Shown here: positions 36,801-43,667 of the stretch, piece by piece
Position numbering within the stretch: position 1 is the first letter of the stretch
How the letters are laid out: each line of letters opens with the position of its first letter
DNA from: an uncultured Prevotella sp.
GTDB taxonomy: Bacteria; Bacteroidota; Bacteroidia; Bacteroidales; Bacteroidaceae
Reading direction: 5' to 3'
Length of the DNA: 43,667 bases
Assembly (NCBI GenBank): GCA_934183135.1
Contig: CAKPRX010000007.1
Coordinates: forward strand, 1-43,667
Notes under the pieces: model-generated
What the model was told of the DNA's origin: nothing
The model's input: only the letters and a program-made list of their open reading frames with translations
Databases searched by the model: none
Translations under genes and position numbers: made by a program

Positions 36801-39800
36801 ACTCCTACTACTGGCAAGTGTATAGGCTACAAGGGCTTCGTCGGCCGTATGGGCCCCAACGGTAGCCTGAAGAACCTGAACATCGCCGCCGACTGCGACC
36901 TTACTGACCTGTGGGCTACTTCGGCTGCCCTGGTAGGTTACAACTATGGTACCATCGAGAACTGCCGCAACTATGCTAATGTTACTGGCTATAGCTGCTG
37001 GATAGGTGGTATTGCCGGACAGAACCAGAAGGGTGCCGTAATACGCAACTGCTTCAACGCCGGTAATATCGTCAGCGGCTACATGAACGTAGGCGGTATC
37101 AGCGGTACTAACTATGGACTGATAGAAAACTGCGAGAACACCGGTACCATCGAGTGCAAGGTCATCTCTACCTTTATCTCGGGCTCTAAGGTCAACAAGC
37201 TCAACAGCGTTGGCGGTATCTGCGGTGGACAGACTGGAGGCCGCGTTATCAACTGCGTTAACTCGGGTACCACTTATGGCTACGGCCGTGTAGCCGGTAT
37301 CTCTGGTTCGCTTGGCGAGGCAGCCTCTACTACTTACGATTACCACAACGACGTTATCAACTGTATCAACTATGGTACTTCGCTGTCGACCAACAAGGTC
37401 GAGGTAGGTGCTATCGGTGGACAGACGGGTACCAAGGGCGTATGCCAGGACAACTACTACGACGGACAGATAACCCTGCACAAGGCCAATGGCAACACCA
37501 CGCTCGAGGGCACTGAGGCCGTAGAGACCAGCGTGCTTACCAGTGGCAAGGCCCTGGCCAACTACTCGGCCGACCTGTGGTCGTTCGAGGCCGGCAAGTA
37601 CCCGGTACTGAAGCAGTTTGCCGATGAGCCTTCTGTCAAGGTGGCCCGCAGCATCATCGTCAGCGTGCCTGCCGGTCAGACCGTGGCCGACCTGAAGAAG
37701 GATGTGGCCCTCAGCACCGATGCCGACTGCACCTGGTCGCTGAAGGTTGGCTCTGTGTTCAAGATTAACGGCAACACACTCGTGGCTCCTGCCACGGTTA
37801 CCGAGCTGGTCATCGATACGCTTACAGCCACCTATAAGAGTGGCTATACCAAGCCGTTTGTTATCGAGAGCCGTCCGGCCATTCCTCTGACGGGTGCCGG
37901 TACCGCCGCCGATCCTTATCTTATCACGAACAGCAACGATTGGAATGCCTTTGCCAACTATATGGCCACCTGTGGCGAGCCTATGACCGGCAAGGTAGTC
38001 AAGCTGACGGCCAACATCAGCTTCAACCTGTTTATCCATCCCTTCTCGTTAGACGATGTAACCATATTCGACGGCGAGCTTGATGGTAACGGCAAGACTG
38101 TAACCGCCAAGTACACCGCCAAGGCCGAGGGAGAGGGCATACTCTTCAAGTCGCTCGGCGCCAATGCCTATGTACACGACCTGACGGTAAAGGGCTCGTT
38201 TACCACCACCTATGCCAAGGGTGGCGCCGTGGTAGGCAGTCTGGCCGGCAGTCTGGAGAACGTTACTAACCAGGCCACGGTCAAGGGCGGCTCCAAGAGC
38301 TACCTGGGTGGCCTCGTAGGTGTGGCCCAGACCGGTGCTCAGCTCACCGCCTGTGTCAACGAGGGCGAGGTTACCTCTGCCGGTGCCTACACTGCCGGTC
38401 TGGTGGGTTACAGCAACGCTGGCGTCAAGTACGTCAACTGTGGCAACAAGGGCAAGGTGTCGTACACCGGTTCGGGTACTGCCTCTAAGCTCAACAAGAG
38501 CTACCTCTCCGGACTTATCGGAACCTGCTATCCCGATACGCTCATAGGCTGTTACAACACGGGCGAGGTAGTGGCTACCAGCCCTGCCACCGTAAGTACA
38601 CTGGCCGGTCTCATCGGTCTGGCCACGGCCTCTAAGGACTCTGAGCCTTACTACTTGAAGGACTGCTACAACACGGCCAGCATCTCGTCGGCTGCCAACA
38701 ACGCCGGACTGATCGTAGAGGGCAGCTCATCTGGTTACTCTAAGTTCTATATGGAGGGCTGCTACAACACGGGCGACGTCTCGTCGACCATCAGCAGCAC
38801 CGTCTCGAGCACCTATACCGCCGGTATCATGGGTGTCTATACGGCTGGCTCTACCTTCAGGAACTGCTGGAACAGCGGAACCATCCTCTCGCAGAAACCG
38901 GTATATGCCGCAGGTATAGCATGTTACTATAAGGGCTCGTTCTCCGAGCAGAATCCTGTCCGCTTCATCGGCTGTCACAACGAGGGCGACATCATCGCCT
39001 CGGGCAACCAGGGCGCCGGTATCGTGGCCTATGCCACCAACTACAGCGTCATCGACAGCTGTTACAACATAGGCGACATCGAGGGTGGCTTCGGCCTCGG
39101 CGGTATCGCCGCTGCCTTCACGGGCAACAACTCTGTGATGTCCAACTGCTGGAACGCCGGCGACGTCACCACTACCAGCAACCGCGCCGGTGGTGTGATA
39201 GGCTATAACGCCTATGGCGGCACCACCATCACCAACTGCTACAACCTGGGCGACGTAACCTCTACCGGTACCGTTGGCAAGGACAGCTACGGCATTGGCG
39301 GTATCGCCGGCCATGGTGGCGGTCACTATAAGAATGTGTATAGCTATGGTACCATCAAGGGCATAGCCCGTGTAGGTGGTCTTATAGGTTATCCTTTGGT
39401 TGGCTCCGAGCGCAATGGTGCCGTAATAGGTACCCGTATCGAGGACAGCTACTTCGCCGGAACCGTAGAGGCTCCTGCCGACACTTGTGCCATGATTATC
39501 GGTGTCAAGATGACCGACAACCCCAAGACCTGGAACCCTGACTACAACTACGTGAAGAACGTGTACTATGTCAAGGAACTCGCCTCTGAGGGCGTCAACA
39601 CCGCTGGTACGTCTCTGGCATACGCCGACCTGCTCAAGTTAGACATGGGCGAGGGCTGGAAGAGCTATGACGACTACACCATGCCCGTGCTGCAGGGATT
39701 CTGCGACAATGACGATGCCAAGGTCAACGCTGCCGCCATACTGCTTGACGCTGCCGACATGGCTGCCCAGGTGGCTACCAAGGACTTCTATGTAGGACAT

Positions 39801-40124
39801 CCCGAGGGTGTAACCGTCACCACCGACAATGCTGACGTGGTGGTAGATGGCAACAAGGTACACTTCAACAAGCCTTTCACAGGCACACTGACCATAACCC
39901 TGTCGGCTGGCGAGAGCGTAGTCGAGCAGGAGGTAGAGTGCAAGGTGACGAGCATCGTCAACGGCATTACCACCGTTGGGTCTGAGGCTGGCGTAGTCAA
40001 GAGGGAGTACTTCACCACCGCTGGTGTGAAGGTAGATGCTCCTAAGGCTGGCGAGAAGGCTGTATATGTAGTGGTAACTACCTACAAGGACGGTTCTAAG
40101 AAGACCGAGAAGGTGGTGCTCTAA
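33897..40124 (+). CDS. Giant GLUG-repeat surface protein with T9SS-like C-terminus
   Basis: A 2075-residue protein with signal peptide MRRFLSVFGMLLVLLWLPVS then MMADD. After an N-terminal domain of about 350 residues come three modules, each opening with a GxGTxxxPY line (about residues 362, 866 and 1330) and an FxGxxDGNGHTI line. Each continues with many GLUG-type repeats such as VGGISGTNYGLIENCENTGT and AGLVGYSNAGVKYVNCGNKG, a parallel beta-helix pattern found in adhesins. Immunoglobulin-like spacers separate the modules. The end, REYFTTAGVKVDAPKAG then YVVVTTYKDGSKKTEKVVL, resembles a T9SS sorting signal. It favours T-ending codons (GGT, TCT, GCT) more than its neighbours do. Confidence 0.88.
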   Translation: MRRFLSVFGMLLVLLWLPVSMMADDVKIFNSVQNPEQSGAPVTQRLLSGNAVSQLYGTGTKLKTAAAPPSAKRQVAKARKTAAAAPMDLTKATDCVMTYKTLISSGNDGGHAVVIAPKKDYADSITITNFYEAGIVVSAKVDKQAKTITIPNQVVGKNATYGDFDLAVCTSAGKPDRKAQITGKLNDDGTITLDSWWGLFIKSGANADKFFCAMYGTEIVKANATMSYRVWNSKESKLQDVSFGVYAVQLSSNVLSIRNFANYGQTVEIELQRDLTGKIAQQIARKDATNGDWSTVAATFKDDYSGLTSYAAVINCDKSTNNRQITWGGWTLLTSKYYLGAMISGKIETTFDITYPKLSVTDFEGEGTEANPYKLKTLDDLILLADKVNAEEPTLGTGQTKFARPFLGKYFRMENDIDMSGYRFQPIGADWSHQFAGTFDGNGHTITGLTVNTGANGYAGLFGKADTVSVIKNIKFDKAEVQAANYYAGVVAAWTLGDIQNCQVTNSVVSNTGQTGAAGIAAIARNVTDCSVTTSNITGAFGYAGGVAGQVNGTISNCYAVNVSIKAGGVTDTYPSGGVVGSLYMGHAEKCYFSGTLDGRYTSNLSLGGVAGVCYQGSVNKCYATGTVYGYGNEAAVGGVVGNLYGDVTDCYSNVEIVSASSRYAGGITGYVRNWKDAAGTVHESAVKSSYAAGNVQAETYQYKPETERREILGTVMDGANPTLENIYFDKQITNFGSTAFGATTAELTAGSGVKGFDASVWTFTEGAYPRLKGMDDTEAAKFSASALNLADGSSLDKVTRDAKLTLLGATTVKYYKEGQLVDEGAYSAISGTALKLKEEFGTDTICFVSQGVGARMLALKVSPIPFDGEGTAEKPYLLKTKADLVTLSKVTTVKQQLFPDTYFKITNDIDLQKDPEFLGICACIITGSSDAHVQFAGHIDGDGHTIHNMVIKNSMTWTTAPTADNMGTPTTGKCIGYKGFVGRMGPNGSLKNLNIAADCDLTDLWATSAALVGYNYGTIENCRNYANVTGYSCWIGGIAGQNQKGAVIRNCFNAGNIVSGYMNVGGISGTNYGLIENCENTGTIECKVISTFISGSKVNKLNSVGGICGGQTGGRVINCVNSGTTYGYGRVAGISGSLGEAASTTYDYHNDVINCINYGTSLSTNKVEVGAIGGQTGTKGVCQDNYYDGQITLHKANGNTTLEGTEAVETSVLTSGKALANYSADLWSFEAGKYPVLKQFADEPSVKVARSIIVSVPAGQTVADLKKDVALSTDADCTWSLKVGSVFKINGNTLVAPATVTELVIDTLTATYKSGYTKPFVIESRPAIPLTGAGTAADPYLITNSNDWNAFANYMATCGEPMTGKVVKLTANISFNLFIHPFSLDDVTIFDGELDGNGKTVTAKYTAKAEGEGILFKSLGANAYVHDLTVKGSFTTTYAKGGAVVGSLAGSLENVTNQATVKGGSKSYLGGLVGVAQTGAQLTACVNEGEVTSAGAYTAGLVGYSNAGVKYVNCGNKGKVSYTGSGTASKLNKSYLSGLIGTCYPDTLIGCYNTGEVVATSPATVSTLAGLIGLATASKDSEPYYLKDCYNTASISSAANNAGLIVEGSSSGYSKFYMEGCYNTGDVSSTISSTVSSTYTAGIMGVYTAGSTFRNCWNSGTILSQKPVYAAGIACYYKGSFSEQNPVRFIGCHNEGDIIASGNQGAGIVAYATNYSVIDSCYNIGDIEGGFGLGGIAAAFTGNNSVMSNCWNAGDVTTTSNRAGGVIGYNAYGGTTITNCYNLGDVTSTGTVGKDSYGIGGIAGHGGGHYKNVYSYGTIKGIARVGGLIGYPLVGSERNGAVIGTRIEDSYFAGTVEAPADTCAMIIGVKMTDNPKTWNPDYNYVKNVYYVKELASEGVNTAGTSLAYADLLKLDMGEGWKSYDDYTMPVLQGFCDNDDAKVNAAAILLDAADMAAQVATKDFYVGHPEGVTVTTDNADVVVDGNKVHFNKPFTGTLTITLSAGESVVEQEVECKVTSIVNGITTVGSEAGVVKREYFTTAGVKVDAPKAGEKAVYVVVTTYKDGSKKTEKVVL

Positions 40125-40168
40125 CCGCTCCCGAAACTGTCCGCTAACCCTTTGCGGACCTAATCATA

Positions 40169-40205
40169 AGGGCTGGATTTCCTCGATGGAAGTCCAGCCC
40201 TTTTT
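40169..40205 (+). terminator. Intrinsic terminator after the GLUG-repeat gene
   Basis: AGGGCTGGATTTCC (40169-40182) pairs with GGAAGTCCAGCCCT (40188-40201) with one G-U pair and a 5-base loop, followed by TTTT. It lies 45 bases after the stop codon. Confidence 0.85.
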
Positions 40206-40327
40206 CGGCTCTGCAAAATCTGGCTCCGAGTTTGGCTAAAGCGGCTCGGCGGCTGTTCGCGGCCGTCCCGGTGGCTTTCGTGGGTAGATGCCACTGGCCC
40301 CTATCGTTGCTATGACCATGGCGCGAG

Positions 40328-40810
40328 CCACGGAAAAAACCTTACACGCGGCTGTATATTTATGCAAAAACGCTGCTCGTTTTGCATAAATATACAGCCG
40401 TAATGGCCATTTTTCGGCGCCTTATTTCCGGAATTTTTCATCAAGCCAGGACGGTTTTTGGGGTCATCGGGGGGAGCTCGGGGGTCTGCAAGGGGCCAGA
40501 AAAGTAACAACCTTTGACAAAATAGAGGTATTTGGCACCTTTTTTACCGCTATTTCCGCCTCTGGCGAGGCTGTTTTTTTGAGGTCGTCGGGATGGTCAT
40601 TTTGGTGCTCGCGATGGTCATTACGATTCTAATGACCATCGCGAGCCAAAAAATGATGGTTTTCGGGTGGCCAGAAAATGGCCATTTTCGCCACCGCCGC
40701 ACCCTCGGCGAGCGTGCAGACAAAATATAGAGCCCCGGAAAGCCCTTGTCAGAGACCGAAACGGCAGAAATGTATATTTATGCAATATCAGAAAAAACTT
40801 TACGATACAG
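40328..40810 (+). repeat. Dispersed ~480-bp structured repeat, copy C
   Basis: Same order and orientation as copies A and B. Hairpin 1 is a perfect 21 bp (40349-40369 / 40380-40400) with a loop of the same length as in A but an unrelated sequence. The central box reads AAAGTAACAACCTTTGACAA. Spare arm GATGGTCATT at 40592-40601; hairpin 2 is 17 bp (40607-40623 / 40630-40646, loop CGATTC). Right-end TGTATATTTATGCA at 40771-40784 is followed by GAAAAAACTTTACGATA, nearly as in B. It lacks the in-frame ATG that A and B share on the minus strand. Confidence 0.85.
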
Positions 40811-40837
40811 ACGGCAGTTTTAAAGGTAAAAAAGTAA

Positions 40838-40986
40838 AAAGGTAAAAGGGTAAAAAGATCTGTTGGGCGACCATTGCGACAGATGGGATGGCGGTCACTG
40901 CGCTCACGCTCGCTATAGCGCACACCCTTAGAAAGCCTGCCTGCACACAGGGGGGGATGCCTTTACCTTTTTACCCTTTTACCTTT
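40838..40986. repeat. 20-bp polypurine inverted repeat around a 109-bp core
   Basis: AAAGGTAAAAGGGTAAAAAG at 40838-40857 is the exact reverse complement of 40967-40986. The left arm is extended by further GGTAAAAAAGTAAAA repeats. The core holds small palindromes (TGCGCT/AGCGCA). It lies just beyond the right end of repeat C, next to the rnhB stop. It could be a MITE-like element or a long terminator structure. Confidence 0.65.
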
Positions 40987-41018
40987 CACAGTAAAGTACG
41001 TTCGGGGCATCCCTGTGG

Positions 41019-41639
41019 CTATGGCTCGAAGTTGAGGCTTAGCTCGGTGCCCAGGAGGTTGTAGCTGCGGCGGTGGTAGGGGCTGATGCCATGCTGGAGT
41101 ATGGCCTCGCGGTGCTCGCGGGTAGGGTAGCCCTTGTTCTTGCGCCAGCCATACATGGGATATTCGGCATCCAGGCGGGCCATGTAGTCGTCGCGGAAAG
41201 TCTTGGCCAGTATGCTGGCGGCGGCGATGGCCTGATACTTGCCGTCGCCCTTGACGATGGTGGTGTAGGGCAGGTCGGCATAGGGCTTGAAGCGGTTGCC
41301 GTCGACGATGACGGCCTGGGGGCGCACGCTGAGCTGGTCCAGGGCGCGGTGCATGGCCAGGATGCTGGCGTTGAGGATGTTGATGTGGTCTATCTCGTCG
41401 GGTGTAACCACCCCCACGGCCCACGCCACGGCATCGTGTATCACCTGCTCGCGTAGCGCATAGCGCTGCCGCTCGCCCATCTGCTTAGAGTCGTTCAGGG
41501 TGGGGTTGTCGTAGCCGTCGGGCAGGATGACGGCAGCCGCATACACGCTGCCAGCCAGGCAGCCGCGGCCTGCCTCGTCGCACCCGGCCTCGGTAAGGCC
41601 GGTGTAAAAGTGGTTTTTTAATGGTGTTTTGGGTGTCAT
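41019..41639 (-). CDS. rnhB: Ribonuclease HII
   Basis: Cleaves RNA in RNA-DNA hybrids, including single misincorporated ribonucleotides. The 206-residue protein has GCDEAGRGCLAGSVYAAAVI with catalytic D21 and E22, LNDSKQMGERQR, AVIVDGN (third acidic residue) and KGDGKYQAIAAASILAKTFR with YGWRKNKGYPTREHREAI, all standard RNase HII motifs. It starts 119 bases from the divergent small membrane protein gene. Confidence 0.97.
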   Translation of the reverse strand: MTPKTPLKNHFYTGLTEAGCDEAGRGCLAGSVYAAAVILPDGYDNPTLNDSKQMGERQRYALREQVIHDAVAWAVGVVTPDEIDHINILNASILAMHRALDQLSVRPQAVIVDGNRFKPYADLPYTTIVKGDGKYQAIAAASILAKTFRDDYMARLDAEYPMYGWRKNKGYPTREHREAILQHGISPYHRRSYNLLGTELSLNFEP

Positions 41640-41718
41640 AGTGTTAACGTATGTTACAAACGGGAGTTTTTTAACTAATAAAGTCGGGATGTTGAACCAT
41701 TTGTGCGCACTATATGGG

Positions 41719-41726
41719 TAGCTTTG
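41719..41726 (+). promoter_or_regulatory. -7 element for the small membrane protein gene
   Basis: TAGCTTTG matches TAnnTTTG. The TTTG at 41700-41703 is 15 bases upstream, shorter than the usual 19. It places transcription start after the ATG at 41714 and so favours the start at 41759. Confidence 0.5.
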
Positions 41727-41758
41727 CCCCTGTAAAGAGAACTAAAAACATAACCGAT

Positions 41759-42049
41759 ATGAAGAGAGACATGACAATGACCCCCACAGCCTGTACACCG
41801 AGTACTGCACAGATAGCCCCCATGCTGAGGCAGACAGCCGTCCTGCTCAGGTGGCCCCTCGTGGCCCTGAGCCGCTATTATTCGGCGGTGCTGGAGCGGC
41901 CCGTGGGCATCAGGCAGACGCTGCTGCTGCTCAATGCCCAGGCGGCCTTCCTCTTTGCCGCTTTTCCGGTAAACGGGCCGCTGGCCCTGCGGGCTGTGTG
42001 TGTGGCCTGGCTGCTCCACGCTGTGCTGAAGTGCCGTTCGGCCCTCTGA
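41759..42049 (+). CDS. Small membrane-associated protein of unknown function
   Basis: Taking the ATG at 41759, downstream of the -7 element, gives 96 residues. It has a short polar N-terminus, an arginine-rich amphipathic stretch (MLRQTAVLLRWPLVALSRYY), then hydrophobic segments QTLLLLNAQAAFLFAAFPV and ALRAVCVAWLLHAVLKC. Probably an inner-membrane protein with one or two short spans. It is convergent with sufS and divergent from rnhB. I do not recognise the family. Confidence 0.6.
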   Translation: MKRDMTMTPTACTPSTAQIAPMLRQTAVLLRWPLVALSRYYSAVLERPVGIRQTLLLLNAQAAFLFAAFPVNGPLALRAVCVAWLLHAVLKCRSAL

Positions 42050-42135
42050 GCCACCTGCCTGCCGCCTGGCCGATGGCATGCTGCCATCAGGTCGGGCACC
42101 GTGCAGGGGCGCAGGACAGTCTGGCCAGTAGGCCG

Positions 42136-43350
42136 TCAGAACATGCGGGCCACGCGCTCTATGCCCTCGGCCAGGGTGTCTACCTCGGCACGGGTGTTGT
42201 ACAGGCCGAAGGAGGCGCGCACGGTGCCTAAGATGCCCAGGCGGTCTATGAGCGGCTGGGCGCAGTGGTGACCGGTGCGCACGGCTATGCCCAGGCGGTC
42301 CAGCAGGGTACCCATGTCCATGTGGTGTATCTGGCCCACCAGGAAACTGATGACGGCGTCCTTGTCGGGGGCGCAGCCGAAGATGCGCATGCCGGGGATG
42401 GCTCCCAGGCGCTCCATGGCGTAGCGCGTAAGGTCGTGCTCATGCTGGTAGATGTTGTCCATGCCCAGCTGCTCCATGTAGTTGATGGCCTTGGCCAGTC
42501 CGTTGGTGGCTATATAGTCGGGGGTGCCGGCCTCGAACTTGAGGGGAGGCCGCTCGAAGGTGGTGTGGTCGAAGCTGACGTTCTCTATCATCTCGCCGCC
42601 GCCCTGATAGGGAGGCAGGCGGTCCAGCCAGTCTTCCTTGCCATAGAGCACACCCACGCCGGTGGGGCCATACATCTTGTGACCGCTGAAGGCAAAGAAG
42701 TCGCAGTCCATCTGCTGTACGTCGATGGGCATGTGGGGGGCGCTCTGGGCCCCGTCGACCATCACGGGCACACCGTGGGCGTGGGCTATGCTGATAATCT
42801 TGTGGACGGGGTTGACCGTGCCCAGCACATTGCTGACATGGCACACGCTGACGATGCGTGTGCGGGGCGTAAAGAGACGCTCGTACTCGTCCATGAGCAG
42901 CTCGCCACGGTCGTTCATGGGAATGACGCGCAGCTTGATGCCCCGCTTCTGCGCCTGGAGCTGCCAGGGTACTATATTGGAATGGTGCTCCATGACCGAG
43001 ACGATGACCTCGTCGCCCTCGTGCATGAAGGCATCGGTGAAGGACGATGCCACGAGGTTGAGTCCCTCGGTGGTGCCCCGGGTGAACACTATCTCGGTGG
43101 CAGAGGCCGCGTGGATGAAGCGGCGCACCGTCTCGCGGGCGGCCTCGTGCAGCTCGGTGGCCTGCTGCGACATCCAGTGTACGCCGCGGTGTACGTTGGA
43201 GTTGACATTGAGGTACTCGTCGCGCATGGCATCGAGTACACACAGCGGTTTCTGGGTGGTGGCACCATTGTCCAGGTACACCAGCGGCTTATTATAGATG
43301 GTGCGGCCGAGGATGGGAAAGTCGGCCCGCACCTTGTTGATATCATACAT
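42136..43350 (-). CDS. sufS: Cysteine desulfurase SufS
   Basis: PLP enzyme that removes sulfur from cysteine for Fe-S cluster assembly. The 404-residue, full-length group II desulfurase has VYLDNGATTQKP near residue 24, PLP-site EHHSNIVPWQ (about 121-130), VDGAQSAPHMPID, the PLP lysine K225 in FSGHKMYGPTGVG and the catalytic Cys363 in RTGHHCAQPL. It is 4 bases after sufD on the same strand, the usual sufBCDS order. Confidence 0.97.
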   Translation of the reverse strand: MYDINKVRADFPILGRTIYNKPLVYLDNGATTQKPLCVLDAMRDEYLNVNSNVHRGVHWMSQQATELHEAARETVRRFIHAASATEIVFTRGTTEGLNLVASSFTDAFMHEGDEVIVSVMEHHSNIVPWQLQAQKRGIKLRVIPMNDRGELLMDEYERLFTPRTRIVSVCHVSNVLGTVNPVHKIISIAHAHGVPVMVDGAQSAPHMPIDVQQMDCDFFAFSGHKMYGPTGVGVLYGKEDWLDRLPPYQGGGEMIENVSFDHTTFERPPLKFEAGTPDYIATNGLAKAINYMEQLGMDNIYQHEHDLTRYAMERLGAIPGMRIFGCAPDKDAVISFLVGQIHHMDMGTLLDRLGIAVRTGHHCAQPLIDRLGILGTVRASFGLYNTRAEVDTLAEGIERVARMF

Positions 43351-43354
43351 AGGC

Positions 43355-43667
43355 TTATTTACATAGTTTACAACCCTCGCACTTGTTGAGCTCGCCGCGG
43401 AAGCGCTTCTCTACGAGATAGTGGAGGCGGTCCTTGAGCGGTTCGAGCTGGATAGTGTCGACGACCTCGTTGATAAAGGCAAATTCGAGCAAGAGGCGGG
43501 CCTCCTCAAGGCTGATGCCGCGCTGGCGCATGTAGAAGAGGGCGGCATCGTTGAGCTGGCCCACCGTGCTGCCGTGGGCACACTTCACGTCGTCAGCGTA
43601 AATCTCGAGCATGGGCTGGGTAAACATACGGGCGGTACGGGTGGCGCAGAGGTTCTGGTTAGTCTCC
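43355..43667 (-). CDS. sufD: Fe-S cluster assembly protein SufD, 3' part
   Basis: The last 103 or so residues of SufD, whose frame is open at the window edge. Visible: NQNLCATRTARMFTQPMLEI, ADDVKCAHGSTVGQLNDAAL (the conserved SufB/SufD C-terminal motif) and FINEVVDTIQLEPLKDRL. The protein ends GELNKCEGCKLCK, with three cysteines at CxxCxxC spacing, a tail not needed for the SufB-SufC-SufD scaffold as usually described. SufBCD builds and holds nascent clusters; sufS follows directly. Confidence 0.95.
   Translation of the reverse strand, partial: ETNQNLCATRTARMFTQPMLEIYADDVKCAHGSTVGQLNDAALFYMRQRGISLEEARLLLEFAFINEVVDTIQLEPLKDRLHYLVEKRFRGELNKCEGCKLCK

Noticed and set aside
33897..40124. CRISPR array or tandem DNA repeats inside the giant gene
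   Set aside because: Repetition is at the protein level (GLUG motifs) with diverged DNA; there are no uniform repeats or spacers. No CRISPR array was seen elsewhere in the window.

Overview
The window is chromosomal DNA from a Bacteroidales bacterium, most likely Prevotellaceae or a close relative. The evidence is lineage-restricted families (DUF4271, DUF6089/PorG, DUF6242), tandem OmpH/Skp genes upstream of murI, a type IX secretion (T9SS) part and cargo-like C-termini, and promoters of the Bacteroides type (TTTG, 19 nt, TAnnTTTG). The family assignment is inference; no rRNA is present. Coding DNA is fairly GC-rich, while intergenic DNA is AT-rich.

Layout. 1-1.3 kb: 5' part of metG (-). 1.5 kb: tRNA-Gln(UUG) (-) with a perfect 16-bp inverted repeat just downstream of it. 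1.6-2.05 kb: a non-coding stretch with a hairpin and a probable gene remnant. 2.06-10.5 kb: a minus-strand run, M16 peptidase, metK, DUF4271, hemD, rnpA, yidD, tyrS and a small exported protein. 10.6-11.1 kb: repeat copy A. 11.2-12.1 kb: xerD (-). 12.3-15.9 kb: aroQ, O-methyltransferase, LemA and a DUF3137/MPN403-like membrane protein (+). 16.0-16.9 kb: a DUF6922-like / AbiEii-like nucleotidyltransferase pair. 17.1-26.7 kb: a ten-gene minus-strand envelope cluster, DUF6242 lipoprotein, PorG-like protein, uppS, bamA, three ompH/skp paralogues, murI, rbfA and a LolC/E-type permease. 27.0-27.4 kb: repeat copy B. 27.5-31.1 kb: WYL regulator, Lrp/AsnC regulator divergent from a MetE-like methyltransferase, and a SUMF1-fold secreted protein. 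31.5-40.1 kb: an M6-family metalloprotease and a 2075-residue GLUG-repeat surface protein, both with T9SS-like C-termini. 40.3-40.8 kb: repeat copy C. 41.0-43.7 kb: rnhB, a small membrane protein, sufS and the 3' part of sufD.

The most unusual content is a family of three non-coding elements of about 480 bp (A, B, C), all in the same orientation and all intergenic. Each has a long AT-rich hairpin near its left end, a conserved central box, a 16-18-bp GC-rich hairpin with an extra copy of one arm upstream, and a third copy of the AT-rich arm at its right end. In copy B the second hairpin arm and the right-end copy have changed together at two positions, so their pairing is kept while the local hairpin is weakened. 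The same 14-mers fit the degenerate ArgR operator core TGNATWWWWATNCA. I read the elements as a dispersed structured-RNA or operator-bearing repeat, not as coding DNA.

Functionally the window joins translation and housekeeping (metG, tyrS, tRNA-Gln, rnpA, rnhB), methionine/SAM metabolism (metK, the MetE-like enzyme), outer-membrane and cell-wall assembly (bamA, skp, uppS, murI, porG), candidate T9SS cargo and Fe-S assembly (sufS, sufD).
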